The notes beneath the pieces were generated by a model. That model was not told the origin of the DNA and ran no database searches. It saw only the letters and a list, made by a program, of their open reading frames with translations. Made by a program: the position numbers and the translations under genes. From Pantoea sp. (GTDB lineage Bacteria > Pseudomonadota > Gammaproteobacteria > Enterobacterales > Enterobacteriaceae): DNA of 64,000 nt. The DNA is taken from the NCBI RefSeq assembly GCF_028283705.1, contig NZ_JAPWKD010000017.1, positions 47,778 through 111,777 on the forward strand. The letters are read 5' to 3'. Below, in pieces: positions 36,045 through 45,635 of this stretch; the stretch's first letter is position 1; every line of letters begins with the position of its first letter.

Positions 36045-37676
36045 TCAGTTCCCCGCGCTTTCCATTCGCCTTGTTGTCAGCACCTTCTCCAGCCAGCCAA
36101 TCTCCATCTCCGGCACCGACTTCAGCAGCAGGTCCGTGTAGTCATCAAATGGTGGTGAAAGGACTTTCGATTTCGGCCCGAATCTCACCAGCTTGCCTCT
36201 ATGCATGACGGCGACGCTGTCGGCAATGGCGCGGACGATGGCGATGTCGTGGGTGATGAAGACGTAGGAAAGCTGCTTCTCCTCCTGCAATTTCATGAGC
36301 AAGCTGAGAATGCCTTCGGCCACCAGCGGGTCGAGAGCGGAAGTAGGCTCGTCGCAAAGGATCAGCTCGGGGTTGGCGGCGAGCGCCCGAGCGATGGCGA
36401 CGCGCTGCTTCTGGCCGCCGGAGAGCTCGGCCGGATAGCGGTCGATGAAGCCGTTGCTCATCTCGATCTGCTCGAGCAGTTCCTTCACGCGCGCGGTCTT
36501 GGCTGCTCCTCGCAGACCATAGTAGAAGGTCAGCGGCCGGCCGATGATGTCGCGGACAGTCTGGCGCGGGTTCATCGCCGTATCGGCCATCTGGTAAATC
36601 AGCTGGATGCGCCGCAGATCGTCGTTTGAGCGGCCTTTCAGGGCCTTCGACAGCTGTTTTCCAGCAAAGGAAATTGCGCCTTCCTGGGGCGGCAGCAGGC
36701 CGGTGATAACGCGGGCGAGCGTCGATTTGCCCGATCCGGATTCGCCGACGACGGCCAGCGTCTGCCCCTTCGGGAGGTGCAGCGATACATCGAACAGCAC
36801 CTTGAAGCCGTTGGAATAGCCGGCGGTGATATTGTCGACCTTCAGCAGCGTGTCCGTCTGCACAGTGGCTTCCGGCCTCAGCGCCTGGCGCACGTTCACC
36901 AGAGCCCGCGTATAATCCTCCCGCGGCGCCTCGATGATCTGCTGCGCCGTGCCGTATTCCACCGTCTTGCCGTGGCGAAGCACCATGATGTCGTCGGAAA
37001 TCTGGGCGACGACTGCGAGGTCGTGGGTGATGTAGAGCGCGGCAGTATTCGTTTCCTCGATCGCATGCTTGATTGCGGCAAGAACGTCGATCTGGGTTGT
37101 CACGTCAAGCGCCGTGGTCGGCTCGTCAAAGACGATCAGCTCGGGGTTCGAGCAGAGCGCCATCGCGGTCATGGCGCGCTGCAGCTGGCCACCAGAAACC
37201 TGGTGCGGATAGCGCTCGCCGAAGGTTTCCGGGCTAGGCAGGCCCAGGACGCGGAAGAGATAGAGGGCGCGCTTGCGGGCTTCATCCTTTGTCATCAGTC
37301 CGTGCTTGACGGAGGCTTCGATAACCTGTCCGCCGAGACGGTGGGCCGGGTTGAAGGCCGCCGCTGCCGACTGCGCGACATAACAGACGCGGGCGCCGCG
37401 CACCTTGCGGATGCCGGACTTGCCAAGCGCCAGGATATTGTCGCCGTCGAGCAGCACTTCGCCGCCGGTGATCTCGGCGCCGCCGCGACCATAGGCCAGG
37501 GCGGAGAGGCCGATGGTTGACTTGCCAGCGCCGGATTCGCCGATCAGGCCGAGTACCTTGCCTTTTGCAAGATCGAAGGAGACGCCATCGACGATGGTGA
37601 CACGCTTCGGCGCTTCGCCGGGCGGATAGCTGGTGGCCTCGATCTTCAGGCCGCGTACCGAAAGCAGCTCAGGCAT
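36045..37676 (-). CDS. Dipeptide/oligopeptide ABC transporter, fused double ATPase (DppD-DppF type)
   Basis: This 543-residue protein has two complete nucleotide-binding domains in tandem. The first has [30 protein letters not shown] and [13 protein letters not shown]. The second has [29 protein letters not shown] and [13 protein letters not shown]. One chain thus replaces the usual DppD/DppF pair. Its start overlaps the upstream permease stop by 8 bp. The carnitine-type genes upstream on the same strand make uptake of carnitine or a betaine-like compound possible, but that is inference. Confidence 0.92.
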   Translation of the reverse strand: MPELLSVRGLKIEATSYPPGEAPKRVTIVDGVSFDLAKGKVLGLIGESGAGKSTIGLSALAYGRGGAEITGGEVLLDGDNILALGKSGIRKVRGARVCYVAQSAAAAFNPAHRLGGQVIEASVKHGLMTKDEARKRALYLFRVLGLPSPETFGERYPHQVSGGQLQRAMTAMALCSNPELIVFDEPTTALDVTTQIDVLAAIKHAIEETNTAALYITHDLAVVAQISDDIMVLRHGKTVEYGTAQQIIEAPREDYTRALVNVRQALRPEATVQTDTLLKVDNITAGYSNGFKVLFDVSLHLPKGQTLAVVGESGSGKSTLARVITGLLPPQEGAISFAGKQLSKALKGRSNDDLRRIQLIYQMADTAMNPRQTVRDIIGRPLTFYYGLRGAAKTARVKELLEQIEMSNGFIDRYPAELSGGQKQRVAIARALAANPELILCDEPTSALDPLVAEGILSLLMKLQEEKQLSYVFITHDIAIVRAIADSVAVMHRGKLVRFGPKSKVLSPPFDDYTDLLLKSVPEMEIGWLEKVLTTRRMESAGN

Positions 37677-38496
37677 CGCCGCGTCCTCCCTTGAGGCTGG
37701 AGGTTCGCTTCAGGAGCCAATCCACCACCAGATTGATACAAACCGCCAGCGCGGCGATGGCGCCGCCCGGCACGAGGGCGGCCGTCACGCCGAAGATGAT
37801 GCCGTCCTTGTTGTCCTTGACCATGCCACCCCAGTCGGCGGCCGGCGGCTGGATGCCGAGGCCGAGGAAGGAGAGAGTGGAAAGGAACAGGATGGCGAAG
37901 GCGAAGCGCAGGCCGAATTCGGCGAGCAACGGTGACAGGGCATTGGGCAGGATCTCGCGAAAGATGATCCATACCGTGCCTTCACCGCGCAGTTTGGCTG
38001 CTTCGACAAACTCCATCACCGCGATGTCCAGCGCCACTGCGCGGCCAAGGCGGTAAACGCGCGTACTGTCGAGAACAGCCATGACGAGGATCAGCACGAT
38101 GATGTTCTGCGGCAGCACTGCCAGCACCACGAGAGCGAAGATCAGCGTCGGGATCGACATCATCAGGTCATTGAAGCGCGACAACACGGTGTCGATCAGC
38201 CCGCGGGACACGGCCGCGGTGAAAGACAGGATAATGCCGAGGGAAAACGAGATGACGGTCGCGCCCAGGGCGACGAAAAGCGTGGTGCGCGCGCCGTAAA
38301 TCAACCGCGAGAGAATGTCGCGGCCCAGATTGTCCAGGCCAAATATATATTGGCCGTCGGCCGGCGCCCACACGTCCCCCAGGACGTCCGTCTCGCCATA
38401 GGGGGCGATCCAGGGCGCAAAGAGCGCGCAGATCAGGGCCAGCGCGATGCCGAACATGCCGATCCAGGCGGTGATGGGGATGTCTCGCAATCTCAT
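37669..38496 (-). CDS. Dipeptide-type ABC transporter permease (DppC-like)
   Basis: This 275-residue inner-membrane protein has the OppC-type N-terminal segment followed by GLDNLGRDILSRLIYGARTT and a coupling loop in FVEAAKLRGEGTVWIIFREILPN. About six membrane helices are visible. It overlaps both neighbours (8 bp with the ATPase, 4 bp with the DppB-like permease), so all are co-translated. Confidence 0.92.
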   Translation of the reverse strand: MRLRDIPITAWIGMFGIALALICALFAPWIAPYGETDVLGDVWAPADGQYIFGLDNLGRDILSRLIYGARTTLFVALGATVISFSLGIILSFTAAVSRGLIDTVLSRFNDLMMSIPTLIFALVVLAVLPQNIIVLILVMAVLDSTRVYRLGRAVALDIAVMEFVEAAKLRGEGTVWIIFREILPNALSPLLAEFGLRFAFAILFLSTLSFLGLGIQPPAADWGGMVKDNKDGIIFGVTAALVPGGAIAALAVCINLVVDWLLKRTSSLKGGRGDA

Positions 38497-39500
38497 CGCG
38501 GATGCCTCAGACGGGGGTTGGCGACAATGGCGAGGATATCGGCCACCATGTTGAGCAGGATGTAGACCGCCGCAAAGATCAGGCCGCAGGCCTGCACGAC
38601 AGGCATGTCGCGCACAGTGACGGCATCGACCATGTACTGACCCATGCCGGGATAGACAAAGACGACCTCCACCACGACCACCCCGACGACGAGGTAGGCA
38701 AGGTTCAGCGCCACGACATTGATGATCGGCGCCAGCGCATTGGGGGCGGCATGCTTGACGATGGCGCGGAAGGCGGAAAGCCCCTTCAGCTCAGCCGTCT
38801 CCATATAGGCCGACGACATGACGGATAGGATGGCGGCGCGCGTCATGCGCATCATGTGGGCCAGCACCACGAGAACCAGCGTCGCCGTCGGCAGGGCGAT
38901 CGCCTTCAGCCGGTCGAGAAAGTCCATGCCGTCGAAAACAGTCGCCGGAAAGGTGGCGACCCCCCATTTCACGGCGAAGAACATGATCAGCAGATAGCCG
39001 ATGAAGAACTCGGGCAGCGAGATCGCGGCCAGCGAGATGACGTTGATGATTTTATCAGGCAGGCGGTTGCGGAAATGCACCGAAAGCATGCCGAGGCCGA
39101 CAGCGAGCGGCACGGCGATGATGGCGGCAAAGCCGGCGAGGAAGAGCGAATTACCGAGGCGGTTGGCGATCTGCTCGCTTACCGAATTCTGGCTCGCCCA
39201 GGAGGTGCCGAAATCACCGCGGACCGCGCCGCCGAGCCATTCGAAATATCGCGTCACGACCGGCTGGTTAAGGCCGAGCTGATCGCGGATGTTGGCGACG
39301 GCCTCGGGCGTTGCCGACTGGCCGAGATAGGTCGAAGCGAAGTCGCCCGGAAGTGCCTGCAGGCCGCCGAAGATCAGGATCGACACAGCTATCAGCAACA
39401 CGATGCTGAGCAGCAGCCGCTCGATGATAAGCGCGGCAAGCGGAAACCGCTCGCGCAGGCGACGGCCGGGCAGGCCGCCGGTTTCTATGGAATTGGCCAT
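38493..39500 (-). CDS. Dipeptide-type ABC transporter permease (DppB-like)
   Basis: This 335-residue protein has a cytoplasmic N-terminus of about 25 residues, then IIERLLLSIVLLIAVSILIF and LPGDFASTYLGQSAT typical of OppB/DppB. The coupling segment is YMETAELKGLSAFRAIVKHA, and a C-terminal VVVVEVVFVYPGMGQYMVDAV follows. It forms the channel with the DppC-like partner. The binding-protein gene lies 255 bp upstream, separated by a palindromic element. Confidence 0.92.
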   Translation of the reverse strand: MANSIETGGLPGRRLRERFPLAALIIERLLLSIVLLIAVSILIFGGLQALPGDFASTYLGQSATPEAVANIRDQLGLNQPVVTRYFEWLGGAVRGDFGTSWASQNSVSEQIANRLGNSLFLAGFAAIIAVPLAVGLGMLSVHFRNRLPDKIINVISLAAISLPEFFIGYLLIMFFAVKWGVATFPATVFDGMDFLDRLKAIALPTATLVLVVLAHMMRMTRAAILSVMSSAYMETAELKGLSAFRAIVKHAAPNALAPIINVVALNLAYLVVGVVVVEVVFVYPGMGQYMVDAVTVRDMPVVQACGLIFAAVYILLNMVADILAIVANPRLRHPR

Positions 39501-39613
39501 CTGAAATCGCCTCGGTCTGAAACAAACGGAATTGGAACGGCGGATAAACTATCCGCCGTTCCCTGAATGCCGACAAGGATCTTGCTGGTTCGCGCGTCCC
39601 GCTCTCCGTGTCA

Positions 39614-39677
39614 TGCTCGGCCTTGAGCCGAGCATCCATGGTGCGGCATGCAATGGAGCCTCGGGTCAAGCCCGAGG
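39614..39677. repeat. Double palindromic intergenic element, copy 1
   Basis: Two hairpins stand side by side: TGCTCGGC-CTTGA-GCCGAGCA (39614-39634) and CCTCGGG-TCAAG-CCCGAGG (39659-39677). The second, followed by ATGAC, is the same sequence family as the elements at 45588 and 47248. It sits between the SBP and permease genes, where it could trim the mRNA and raise SBP expression over the permeases. Confidence 0.7.
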
Positions 39678-39755
39678 ATGACCCCCGCGGAAGCATAATC
39701 CTGGCCGACCAGTTTCAGACCGCAGGCGGATTGCCTGCGGTCCCTGTTTCAGGCA

Positions 39756-41345
39756 TCAGGCATCGATCCAGACGCGGGTGGCAACGTAGCCGTTCGACAT
39801 GTCGTTGCCGATATCCTGGACATAGTTCTGCAGCTTCTTCGAACCGGCGTTCACGAAGTCGTTGAACATCGGCAGGATGGTGCCGCCTTCGTCGCGGACC
39901 ATCATCGCCATCTGGCGATACATGTCCTTGCGCTTGGTCTCGTCCAGCTCGGCGCGGGCGCTCACCAGCAGCTTGTCGAACTCAGGACGCTTGAAGCGGG
40001 TGTCGTTCCAGTCGGCCGTGGAAAGATAGGCGCCGGAGTAGAACTGATCCTGCGTTGCGCGGCTGCCCCAATAGGAAGCGCAGAAGGGCTGCTTGTTCCA
40101 GACGTTGGTCCAGTAGCCGTCGCCCGGCTCGCGCTTGATCTCGAGGTTGATGCCGGCCTTCTTGGCACTCTGCTGGAAGAGAACGGAGGCATCGACGGCG
40201 CCCGGGAAGGCGACTTCCGAGGTGCGCAACAGCACGGAGCCGTCGTGGCCGGACTTCTTGTAGTGGAACTTCGCCTTGTCTGGATCGTACTTGCGCTGTT
40301 CGATGCCTTCGGGGAAGTAGGCATAGGTGCTGTTGATCGGGAAGTCGTTGCCGACGGAGCCGTAGCCGCCGAGGATGCGCTTGACCATTTCTTCGCGGTC
40401 GATTGCGTATTTCAGGGCCATACGCAGGTCGTTGTTGTCGAACGGCGCCGTGTCGCAATGCATGATGAAAACGTAGTGACCGCCGCCTGCCGTCGTCAGC
40501 AGCTGGACGTTCGGCGCGCGCTTCAGCAGGCTGACCGTCTTTGGATCGACACGGTTCACATAGTCGACCTGGCCGGAGGTCAGTGCAGCGATACGGGCCG
40601 TTGCGTCGTTCATGGTAATCAGCTCGACGCTGTCCACATAGCCGCGGTCCGTGCGCCAGTCGTTCGGGTTCTTTTCGAACGTCATCCGAACGCCGGCCTG
40701 GAAGTTGGTCACCTTGTAGGCGCCCGTGCCGATGCCGGCTGTCGGGTTGTCCACGCCGCCCTTCGGCTGGATGACGAGGTGGTAGTCGGTAAGCAGGGCC
40801 GGCATGTCGGCATTGCCCTGGTCGAGGGTGATGACGAGGTCGCCGTTCTGGTTCTCGATCTTGGTCAGCGCCTTCATCATGCCGAGCGCGCCGGACTTCG
40901 ACTTTTCGTCGGAATGGCGGTGCAGGGTGGCCACGACGTCGTCGATGGTCATTTCCTTGCCATCGTGGAACTGCACGCCCTTGCGGATCTTGAAGGTCCA
41001 GACCTTCGCATCCGGCGAGGAGGTCCAGGATTCAGCCAGCGAAGGCAGCGGCTTGCGGGTCTGCGGATGGGTTTCGACCAGCGTGTCGCCCCAGGTGCGC
41101 ACGGCGACGAACATGACCTGCGAGGTTGCAGAGGCCGGGTCGATCGAATCGGTGGAAGCACCGCCTTCGAGGCCGAGCTTCAGGTGTCCGCCCTTCTTGG
41201 GCGTCTGCGCCATGGCGCTCGTGGTAAACAGTGCGTCGGCGGCGGCCAGCGTCACGCCTGCAGCCAGGGCGCGACCCATGAATTCGCGGCGGTTCATCCC
41301 CCCTGATGTCACGCGACCGGCTAGAAATTTCGTGTAATCACTCAT
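39756..41345 (-). CDS. ABC transporter substrate-binding protein, SBP_bac_5 (peptide/nickel) family
   Basis: This is a 529-residue protein. An N-terminal twin-arginine-like leader (GMNRREFMGRALAAGVTLAA) points to Tat-type export, as is common for rhizobial family 5 proteins. The body has WTFKIRKGVQFHDGKEMTID, the family signature region, and GTGAYKVTNFQAGVRMTFEK. It delivers substrate to the permeases at 37,669-39,500. The ligand is not determinable from sequence; a quaternary amine is possible given the adjoining carnitine genes. Confidence 0.9.
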   Translation of the reverse strand: MSDYTKFLAGRVTSGGMNRREFMGRALAAGVTLAAADALFTTSAMAQTPKKGGHLKLGLEGGASTDSIDPASATSQVMFVAVRTWGDTLVETHPQTRKPLPSLAESWTSSPDAKVWTFKIRKGVQFHDGKEMTIDDVVATLHRHSDEKSKSGALGMMKALTKIENQNGDLVITLDQGNADMPALLTDYHLVIQPKGGVDNPTAGIGTGAYKVTNFQAGVRMTFEKNPNDWRTDRGYVDSVELITMNDATARIAALTSGQVDYVNRVDPKTVSLLKRAPNVQLLTTAGGGHYVFIMHCDTAPFDNNDLRMALKYAIDREEMVKRILGGYGSVGNDFPINSTYAYFPEGIEQRKYDPDKAKFHYKKSGHDGSVLLRTSEVAFPGAVDASVLFQQSAKKAGINLEIKREPGDGYWTNVWNKQPFCASYWGSRATQDQFYSGAYLSTADWNDTRFKRPEFDKLLVSARAELDETKRKDMYRQMAMMVRDEGGTILPMFNDFVNAGSKKLQNYVQDIGNDMSNGYVATRVWIDA

Positions 41346-41511
41346 GTTCCGTTCCTCTTCTCTGGTTAGGTATTTTCTTCGCCGCCGGTCTGTTGTTGAT
41401 TTTATTGCCGGGGCGTCAATCGGATGATCGTCGGACTATAGGGACATATCAGCCGCTGCATAGCAGCGAGTGGTTGTTCCGTGCCTTCCGCGGATCAATT
41501 TTTCTGATGTC

Positions 41512-42303
41512 TTATATTCCTTTCCACACGGGCGACCGTTTTTCGGCAAAAGCCTTGGCACCCTCGAGCTGATCCTCGCTTGAATAGAGCACGTCGACGG
41601 ACTTGAATTGCCGCTTGGTGACCTTGTTCATCGTGGTCGTGAAGTCCTGGCCTTCCGCCGCGCGGACGATTTCCTTGATGGCGGCGTAGACCAGCGGGGG
41701 ACCGCTTTCGAGCAGACGGGCGAGTTCCCAGGCGCGCTCCATCAGCTTTTCCGGCGGCAGTATCTCGTTGACGAAGCCCCAGCGATGCGCCTCGGCGGCA
41801 TCGAGCCAGCGCCCGGTCAGAAGCATGTCCATGGCGATATGGTAGGGTATGCGCTTCGGCAGCTTGATCGAGGCTGCGTCGGCTACCGTGCCGGAGCGGA
41901 TTTCCGGCAGCGCGAAAGTTGCATGGTCGGCAGCCAGGATCATGTCGGCGGAAAGGGCGATCTCCAGACCGCCGCCACAACAGAGACCGTTGATCGCGGC
42001 TATGACCGGCTTGTTGAGATCGCGAAGCTCCTGCAGGCCGCCGAAGCCGCCAACGCCATAATCGCCATCCACCGCATCGCCGGCTGCCGCCGCCTTCAGG
42101 TCCCATCCTGCCGAGAAGAATTTCTCGCCGGCACCGGTAATGATGGCGACGCGCAGTGCCGGATCATCGCGAAAGCTGGCGAAGAGCTTGCCCATCTGCC
42201 GGCTGGTCGCGAGATCGATGGCGTTGGCCTTTGGACGGTCGATTGTAACTTCAAGAATGCCGCCGACACGGTGGAAGCGAATGGGGCCGTCAGACACGCT
42301 CAA
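41512..42303 (-). CDS. caiD: Enoyl-CoA hydratase/isomerase family, carnitinyl-CoA dehydratase-like
   Basis: This 263-residue crotonase-fold protein has the oxyanion-hole region AAINGLCCGGGLEIALSADM and the second segment FALPEIRSGTVADAASIKLP. The CaiD type interconverts crotonobetainyl-CoA and carnitinyl-CoA. The start overlaps the CoA-ligase stop by 4 bp. Assignment to CaiD rests on the neighbourhood (CoA ligase, acyl-CoA dehydrogenase, carnitine dehydrogenase, dehydrocarnitine cleavage enzyme) as much as on the sequence. A generic enoyl-CoA hydratase cannot be excluded. Confidence 0.8.
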   Translation of the reverse strand: MSVSDGPIRFHRVGGILEVTIDRPKANAIDLATSRQMGKLFASFRDDPALRVAIITGAGEKFFSAGWDLKAAAAGDAVDGDYGVGGFGGLQELRDLNKPVIAAINGLCCGGGLEIALSADMILAADHATFALPEIRSGTVADAASIKLPKRIPYHIAMDMLLTGRWLDAAEAHRWGFVNEILPPEKLMERAWELARLLESGPPLVYAAIKEIVRAAEGQDFTTTMNKVTKRQFKSVDVLYSSEDQLEGAKAFAEKRSPVWKGI

Positions 42304-44357
42304 CTCCTCCGCCGGATCAAGGCATCCGCAACAAATGCGCCCTTGCCTTCGCTCAAAACCATCAATGGATTAAGGTCTAGTTCCTCCAGCCGCGCCGCCT
42401 CCTTTGCGACATAATCTGCCACTGATGCGACGGCCGCAACAAGCGCCATCCGATCGGCCTTCGGGCCGCCGCGATAGCCGTCGAGCAGCTTCGAAATCTT
42501 TAGCCGGGAAAGCGCCGCCTCGATCTCTTCCGGTGTTGTCGGCAGCAGCAGAATGGCGGAATCTTCCAGCAGTTCCACGAGGATGCCGCCGGCGCCGATC
42601 GTCAGGAAAGGGCCGGCGACCGGATCTTTCGAAGCGCCGACGATCAGCTCTGCAACGGGCTTCTCGATCATGGATTCGATCAGATAGCCCGATACTTTCG
42701 ACGCCATGCCTTCAGCAGCTAAGCGTACGGCATCCGGTGTCGAAAGGTTCAGCACCACGGCGCCCGCTTCCGTCTTGTGGGCGATGCCGAGGCCCTTCAA
42801 GACGACGGGGAAACCGAGTTCGGCCGCCGCCGCTGCAGCTTCTTCAGGGGTATCGGCTTTCCGGCCGCCGGGGACCTTGAGGCCGAAGGCCGCCAACTCC
42901 GCCTTGGCATCTGCTTCGCTCAACAGAATGATGTCGCCGCCTGTTTCCGCGGTTGTCCCGAGCAGGGCCGCTGCGGCCGGCCGTCGCCAGGCAGCACCGA
43001 TGGCGGCTGCCGTTTCAGCGGCGGCGAGTGTTTCGCTGATGCCGCAAAAGGAGACAATACCATCGGCCATCAGGCGCTGCGCCATCACCTCGGGCATGTT
43101 CTCGCCGAGTGTCGCGACAATGCCGGATCGGGCACCTGTCGCCTTCGCGGCCGTGTTCCAGGCCACCACCGTTATCATCCAGTCCGCCGGATCGCAGCGA
43201 TCGGCGCGGGGAAAATCGAGCACCAGCAGGTTCAGTGCATAGTTGCCCGCAAACATCGCCTTGAAGGCTTCTGTCAGGCGGGCAAGATCGCCCCAGACGA
43301 AGGTGTGATAGTCGAGCGGATTGGCGAGCGTCACCATCTCGCCAAGGGCGTGACGCAGAGGCGGAAGCTGCTCGGGAAGAAGCGCGCGGAAGTCGATGGC
43401 ACGGCCAACGGCACTATCGGCCATCAGCGACGCCTCGCCGCCGGAGCAGCTCATGGAGGAGATGGCGTTGCTTGCAAGCGGCCCGCCTGCATGCAGCAGC
43501 TTCAGCGTCTCGACCATTTCCGGCAGGGTGGAGACACGGCCGATCCCCAGCCGGTCGAGCAGGGCACCCGAGACGGCGTCGTTGCCCGACAGCGAAGCGG
43601 TGTGAGAAACGGCGGCGCGCTGGGCTGCCTCGGAGCGGCCGACCTTCAGCGCGATGACCGGCTTCTTCAGCGCGCGGCTTCGTGCCGCCAGCCGCTGCAG
43701 GGCATCGAGGCTGTCGAAGCCCTCGACATGGAGGGCAACTGCCGTGACGCGCGGATCTTCGAGGGCTGCGATTGCCAGGTCGCAGAGACCGATCTGCGCC
43801 TGGTTGCCCGCCGTCATCAGATAGGCGATCGGCAGGCCACGCGTCTGCATGGTCAGGTTGAGGGCAATGTTGGAGGACTGGGTGAGAATAGCGACGCCGC
43901 CTGCGATGCGGGTCATGCCGTGCTGGTCCGGCCAGAGCAGGGCGCCATCCAGCGCATTGACGAAGCCGTAGCAGTTCGGCCCGATGATCGGCATGTCGCC
44001 GGCGGCTTCCAGCAGCTTCTCCTGCAGTTCGCCGCCATCGGCCAACTCGCTGACGGCTTCCAGGAAGCCCGAGGCATAGCATACTGCGCCGCCGGCACCG
44101 CGGGCGGCGAGCTGCCGGATGATATCGAGCGTCAGGGTGCGATTGACGCCGACGAAGGAAGCGTCGGGCGCCGAAGGCAGATCGGCCACCGAGCGATAGC
44201 AGCGGCGGCCGTGGACTTCATCGAGTTTCGGATGGACGGGCCAGATCTCGCCCGAAAACCCCAGGAGGTCGCATTGCTCGATGACCCGCCGCGCCTCCTT
44301 GCCGCCAAAGACGGCGATGGATTTCGGTCTGATCAGGCGGTCGAGCGGGTTTGTCAT
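42300..44357 (-). CDS. Acyl-CoA synthetase (NDP-forming) / acetate-CoA ligase family, probable carnitine or crotonobetaine CoA ligase
   Basis: This is a 685-residue protein. It has an N-terminal CoA-binding domain (RPKSIAVFGGKEARRVIEQ), then two succinyl-CoA-ligase-like domains with the phospho-histidine in AAVSHTASLSGNDAVSGALL. A C-terminal ATP-grasp domain follows (GFPVVLKGLGIAHKTEAGAV). It activates a carboxylic acid to its CoA thioester with ATP to ADP. In this locus the natural substrate would be carnitine or crotonobetaine, in place of the AMP-forming CaiC of enterobacteria. I chose the ATG at 44357, 4 bp after the dehydrogenase stop, because LIRPKSIAVFGG then falls at the normal distance. 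Confidence 0.85.
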   Translation of the reverse strand: MTNPLDRLIRPKSIAVFGGKEARRVIEQCDLLGFSGEIWPVHPKLDEVHGRRCYRSVADLPSAPDASFVGVNRTLTLDIIRQLAARGAGGAVCYASGFLEAVSELADGGELQEKLLEAAGDMPIIGPNCYGFVNALDGALLWPDQHGMTRIAGGVAILTQSSNIALNLTMQTRGLPIAYLMTAGNQAQIGLCDLAIAALEDPRVTAVALHVEGFDSLDALQRLAARSRALKKPVIALKVGRSEAAQRAAVSHTASLSGNDAVSGALLDRLGIGRVSTLPEMVETLKLLHAGGPLASNAISSMSCSGGEASLMADSAVGRAIDFRALLPEQLPPLRHALGEMVTLANPLDYHTFVWGDLARLTEAFKAMFAGNYALNLLVLDFPRADRCDPADWMITVVAWNTAAKATGARSGIVATLGENMPEVMAQRLMADGIVSFCGISETLAAAETAAAIGAAWRRPAAAALLGTTAETGGDIILLSEADAKAELAAFGLKVPGGRKADTPEEAAAAAAELGFPVVLKGLGIAHKTEAGAVVLNLSTPDAVRLAAEGMASKVSGYLIESMIEKPVAELIVGASKDPVAGPFLTIGAGGILVELLEDSAILLLPTTPEEIEAALSRLKISKLLDGYRGGPKADRMALVAAVASVADYVAKEAARLEELDLNPLMVLSEGKGAFVADALIRRRS

Positions 44358-44361
44358 CCAG

Positions 44362-45522
44362 TCAGGCTCCGAAGGGCCGCAGCAGGTCGCGGCTGATGAT
44401 ATGGCGGTGGATTTCCGAGGTGCCGTCCCAGATGCGCTCGACGCGGGCATCGCGCCAGAAGCGGGCCAGCGGCAGGTCGTCCATCAGCCCCATGCCGCCG
44501 AAGATCTGGATCGCCTCGTCGGTGACGCGGGCAAGCATTTCGGAGGCATAGAGCTTGGCCGAGGAAATTTCGCGGTTGGACGGCAGGCCCTGGTCGATGC
44601 GCCATGCGGCCGAAAGTGTCAGCCATTCCGCCGCGTCGATCTCGGTGATCATGTCGGCGAGCTTGAAGGAAACGCCCTGGTTGGCGCCGATCGGCTTGCC
44701 GAACTGCTTGCGCTCGGCGGCATAGGACAGTGCCAGATCGAAGGCGCGGCGGGCGCGGCCGACGCTGGTGGCAGCGACCGTAAGGCGCGTGCCGCTTAGC
44801 CATTGGTTGGCGATGTCAAAGCCCTGGTGAAGACCGCCAAGAATCTGGCTCTTGGGCAGGCGGCAATCGGTAAAAGTCAGGATGCAGTTGTGATAGCCGC
44901 GGTGGGAGACCGAATCGTAACCCTTGCGGATCTCGAAGCCGGGCGTGTCGCGATCGACGAGGAAGGCGGTGATCTTCTTCTTCGTTCCCTTCGAGGTCTC
45001 CTCCTCGCCGGTCGCGGCAAAGACGATGACGAAATCGGCTATGTCGGCATGGGAGATGAAGTGCTTGGTGCCATTCAGCACCCAGTCATCGCCGTCAGGC
45101 CTTGCCGAGCATTTCATGCCGCGCATGTCGGAGCCCGCATCCGGCTCGGTGATGGCAAGCGAGTCGAATTTCTCGCCGCGCACTGATGGCAGCAGGTAAC
45201 GCTCCCGCTGCTCTCCTTCGCAGGCCATCAGGATGCCGGAAGGGCGGCCGAAATAGGTTGTCAGGCCGAGGGAGCCGCGGCCCAGTTCCCGCTCGACCAG
45301 CGTGAAGGTAAGATTATCAAGCCCGGCGCCGCCCACTTCCTCGGGGAAGTTGCAGGCATAAAAGCCGAGCTCGATGCATTTGCGCTTGATTTCCTCGCCG
45401 AGTTCGCGCGGTACGACACCCGTCCGCTCGACCTCGTTCTCATGCGGATAGATCTCGGTCTCGACGAAGTCGCGCACCGTCTTGACGATCATCTGCTGTT
45501 CTTCGCTTAGCCCGAAATCCAT
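44362..45522 (-). CDS. Acyl-CoA dehydrogenase
   Basis: This 386-residue flavoprotein starts MDFGLSEEQQMIVKTVRDFV. It has the first signature in ITEPDAGSDMRGMKCSARPD and the second in QIFGGMGLMDDLPLARFWRD, with RIWDGTSEIHR near the C-terminus. It introduces a double bond next to the CoA thioester. Beside CaiD-like and CoA-ligase genes it could oxidise gamma-butyrobetainyl-CoA to crotonobetainyl-CoA, feeding butyrobetaine into carnitine degradation. The ATG at 45522 gives the family start; one four codons earlier adds MENL. Confidence 0.88.
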   Translation of the reverse strand: MDFGLSEEQQMIVKTVRDFVETEIYPHENEVERTGVVPRELGEEIKRKCIELGFYACNFPEEVGGAGLDNLTFTLVERELGRGSLGLTTYFGRPSGILMACEGEQRERYLLPSVRGEKFDSLAITEPDAGSDMRGMKCSARPDGDDWVLNGTKHFISHADIADFVIVFAATGEEETSKGTKKKITAFLVDRDTPGFEIRKGYDSVSHRGYHNCILTFTDCRLPKSQILGGLHQGFDIANQWLSGTRLTVAATSVGRARRAFDLALSYAAERKQFGKPIGANQGVSFKLADMITEIDAAEWLTLSAAWRIDQGLPSNREISSAKLYASEMLARVTDEAIQIFGGMGLMDDLPLARFWRDARVERIWDGTSEIHRHIISRDLLRPFGA

Positions 45523-45587
45523 CAAGTTCTCCAATGTCTACGGCTCCTTCTCTGAATTGGAGCCAAGTGGAATATCATCTGTTTCGG

Positions 45588-45616
45588 GTCATCCTCGGCT
45601 CAAGGCCGAGGATGAC
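45588..45616. repeat. Palindromic intergenic element, copy 2
   Basis: GTCATCCTCGGC and GCCGAGGATGAC form perfect 12-bp arms around TCAAG. It lies in the 113-bp gap between the carnitine dehydrogenase-thioesterase and acyl-CoA dehydrogenase genes. It shares its core with the elements at 39659 and 47248. Confidence 0.75.
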
Positions 45617-45635
45617 ACAGCGCGCGTTGGCGCCT

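Noticed and set aside
42777..44396. 539-codon open frame antisense to the NDP-forming CoA ligase
   Set aside because: Same cause: GC-rich third positions keep the reverse frame open. No ribosome-binding site or domain.
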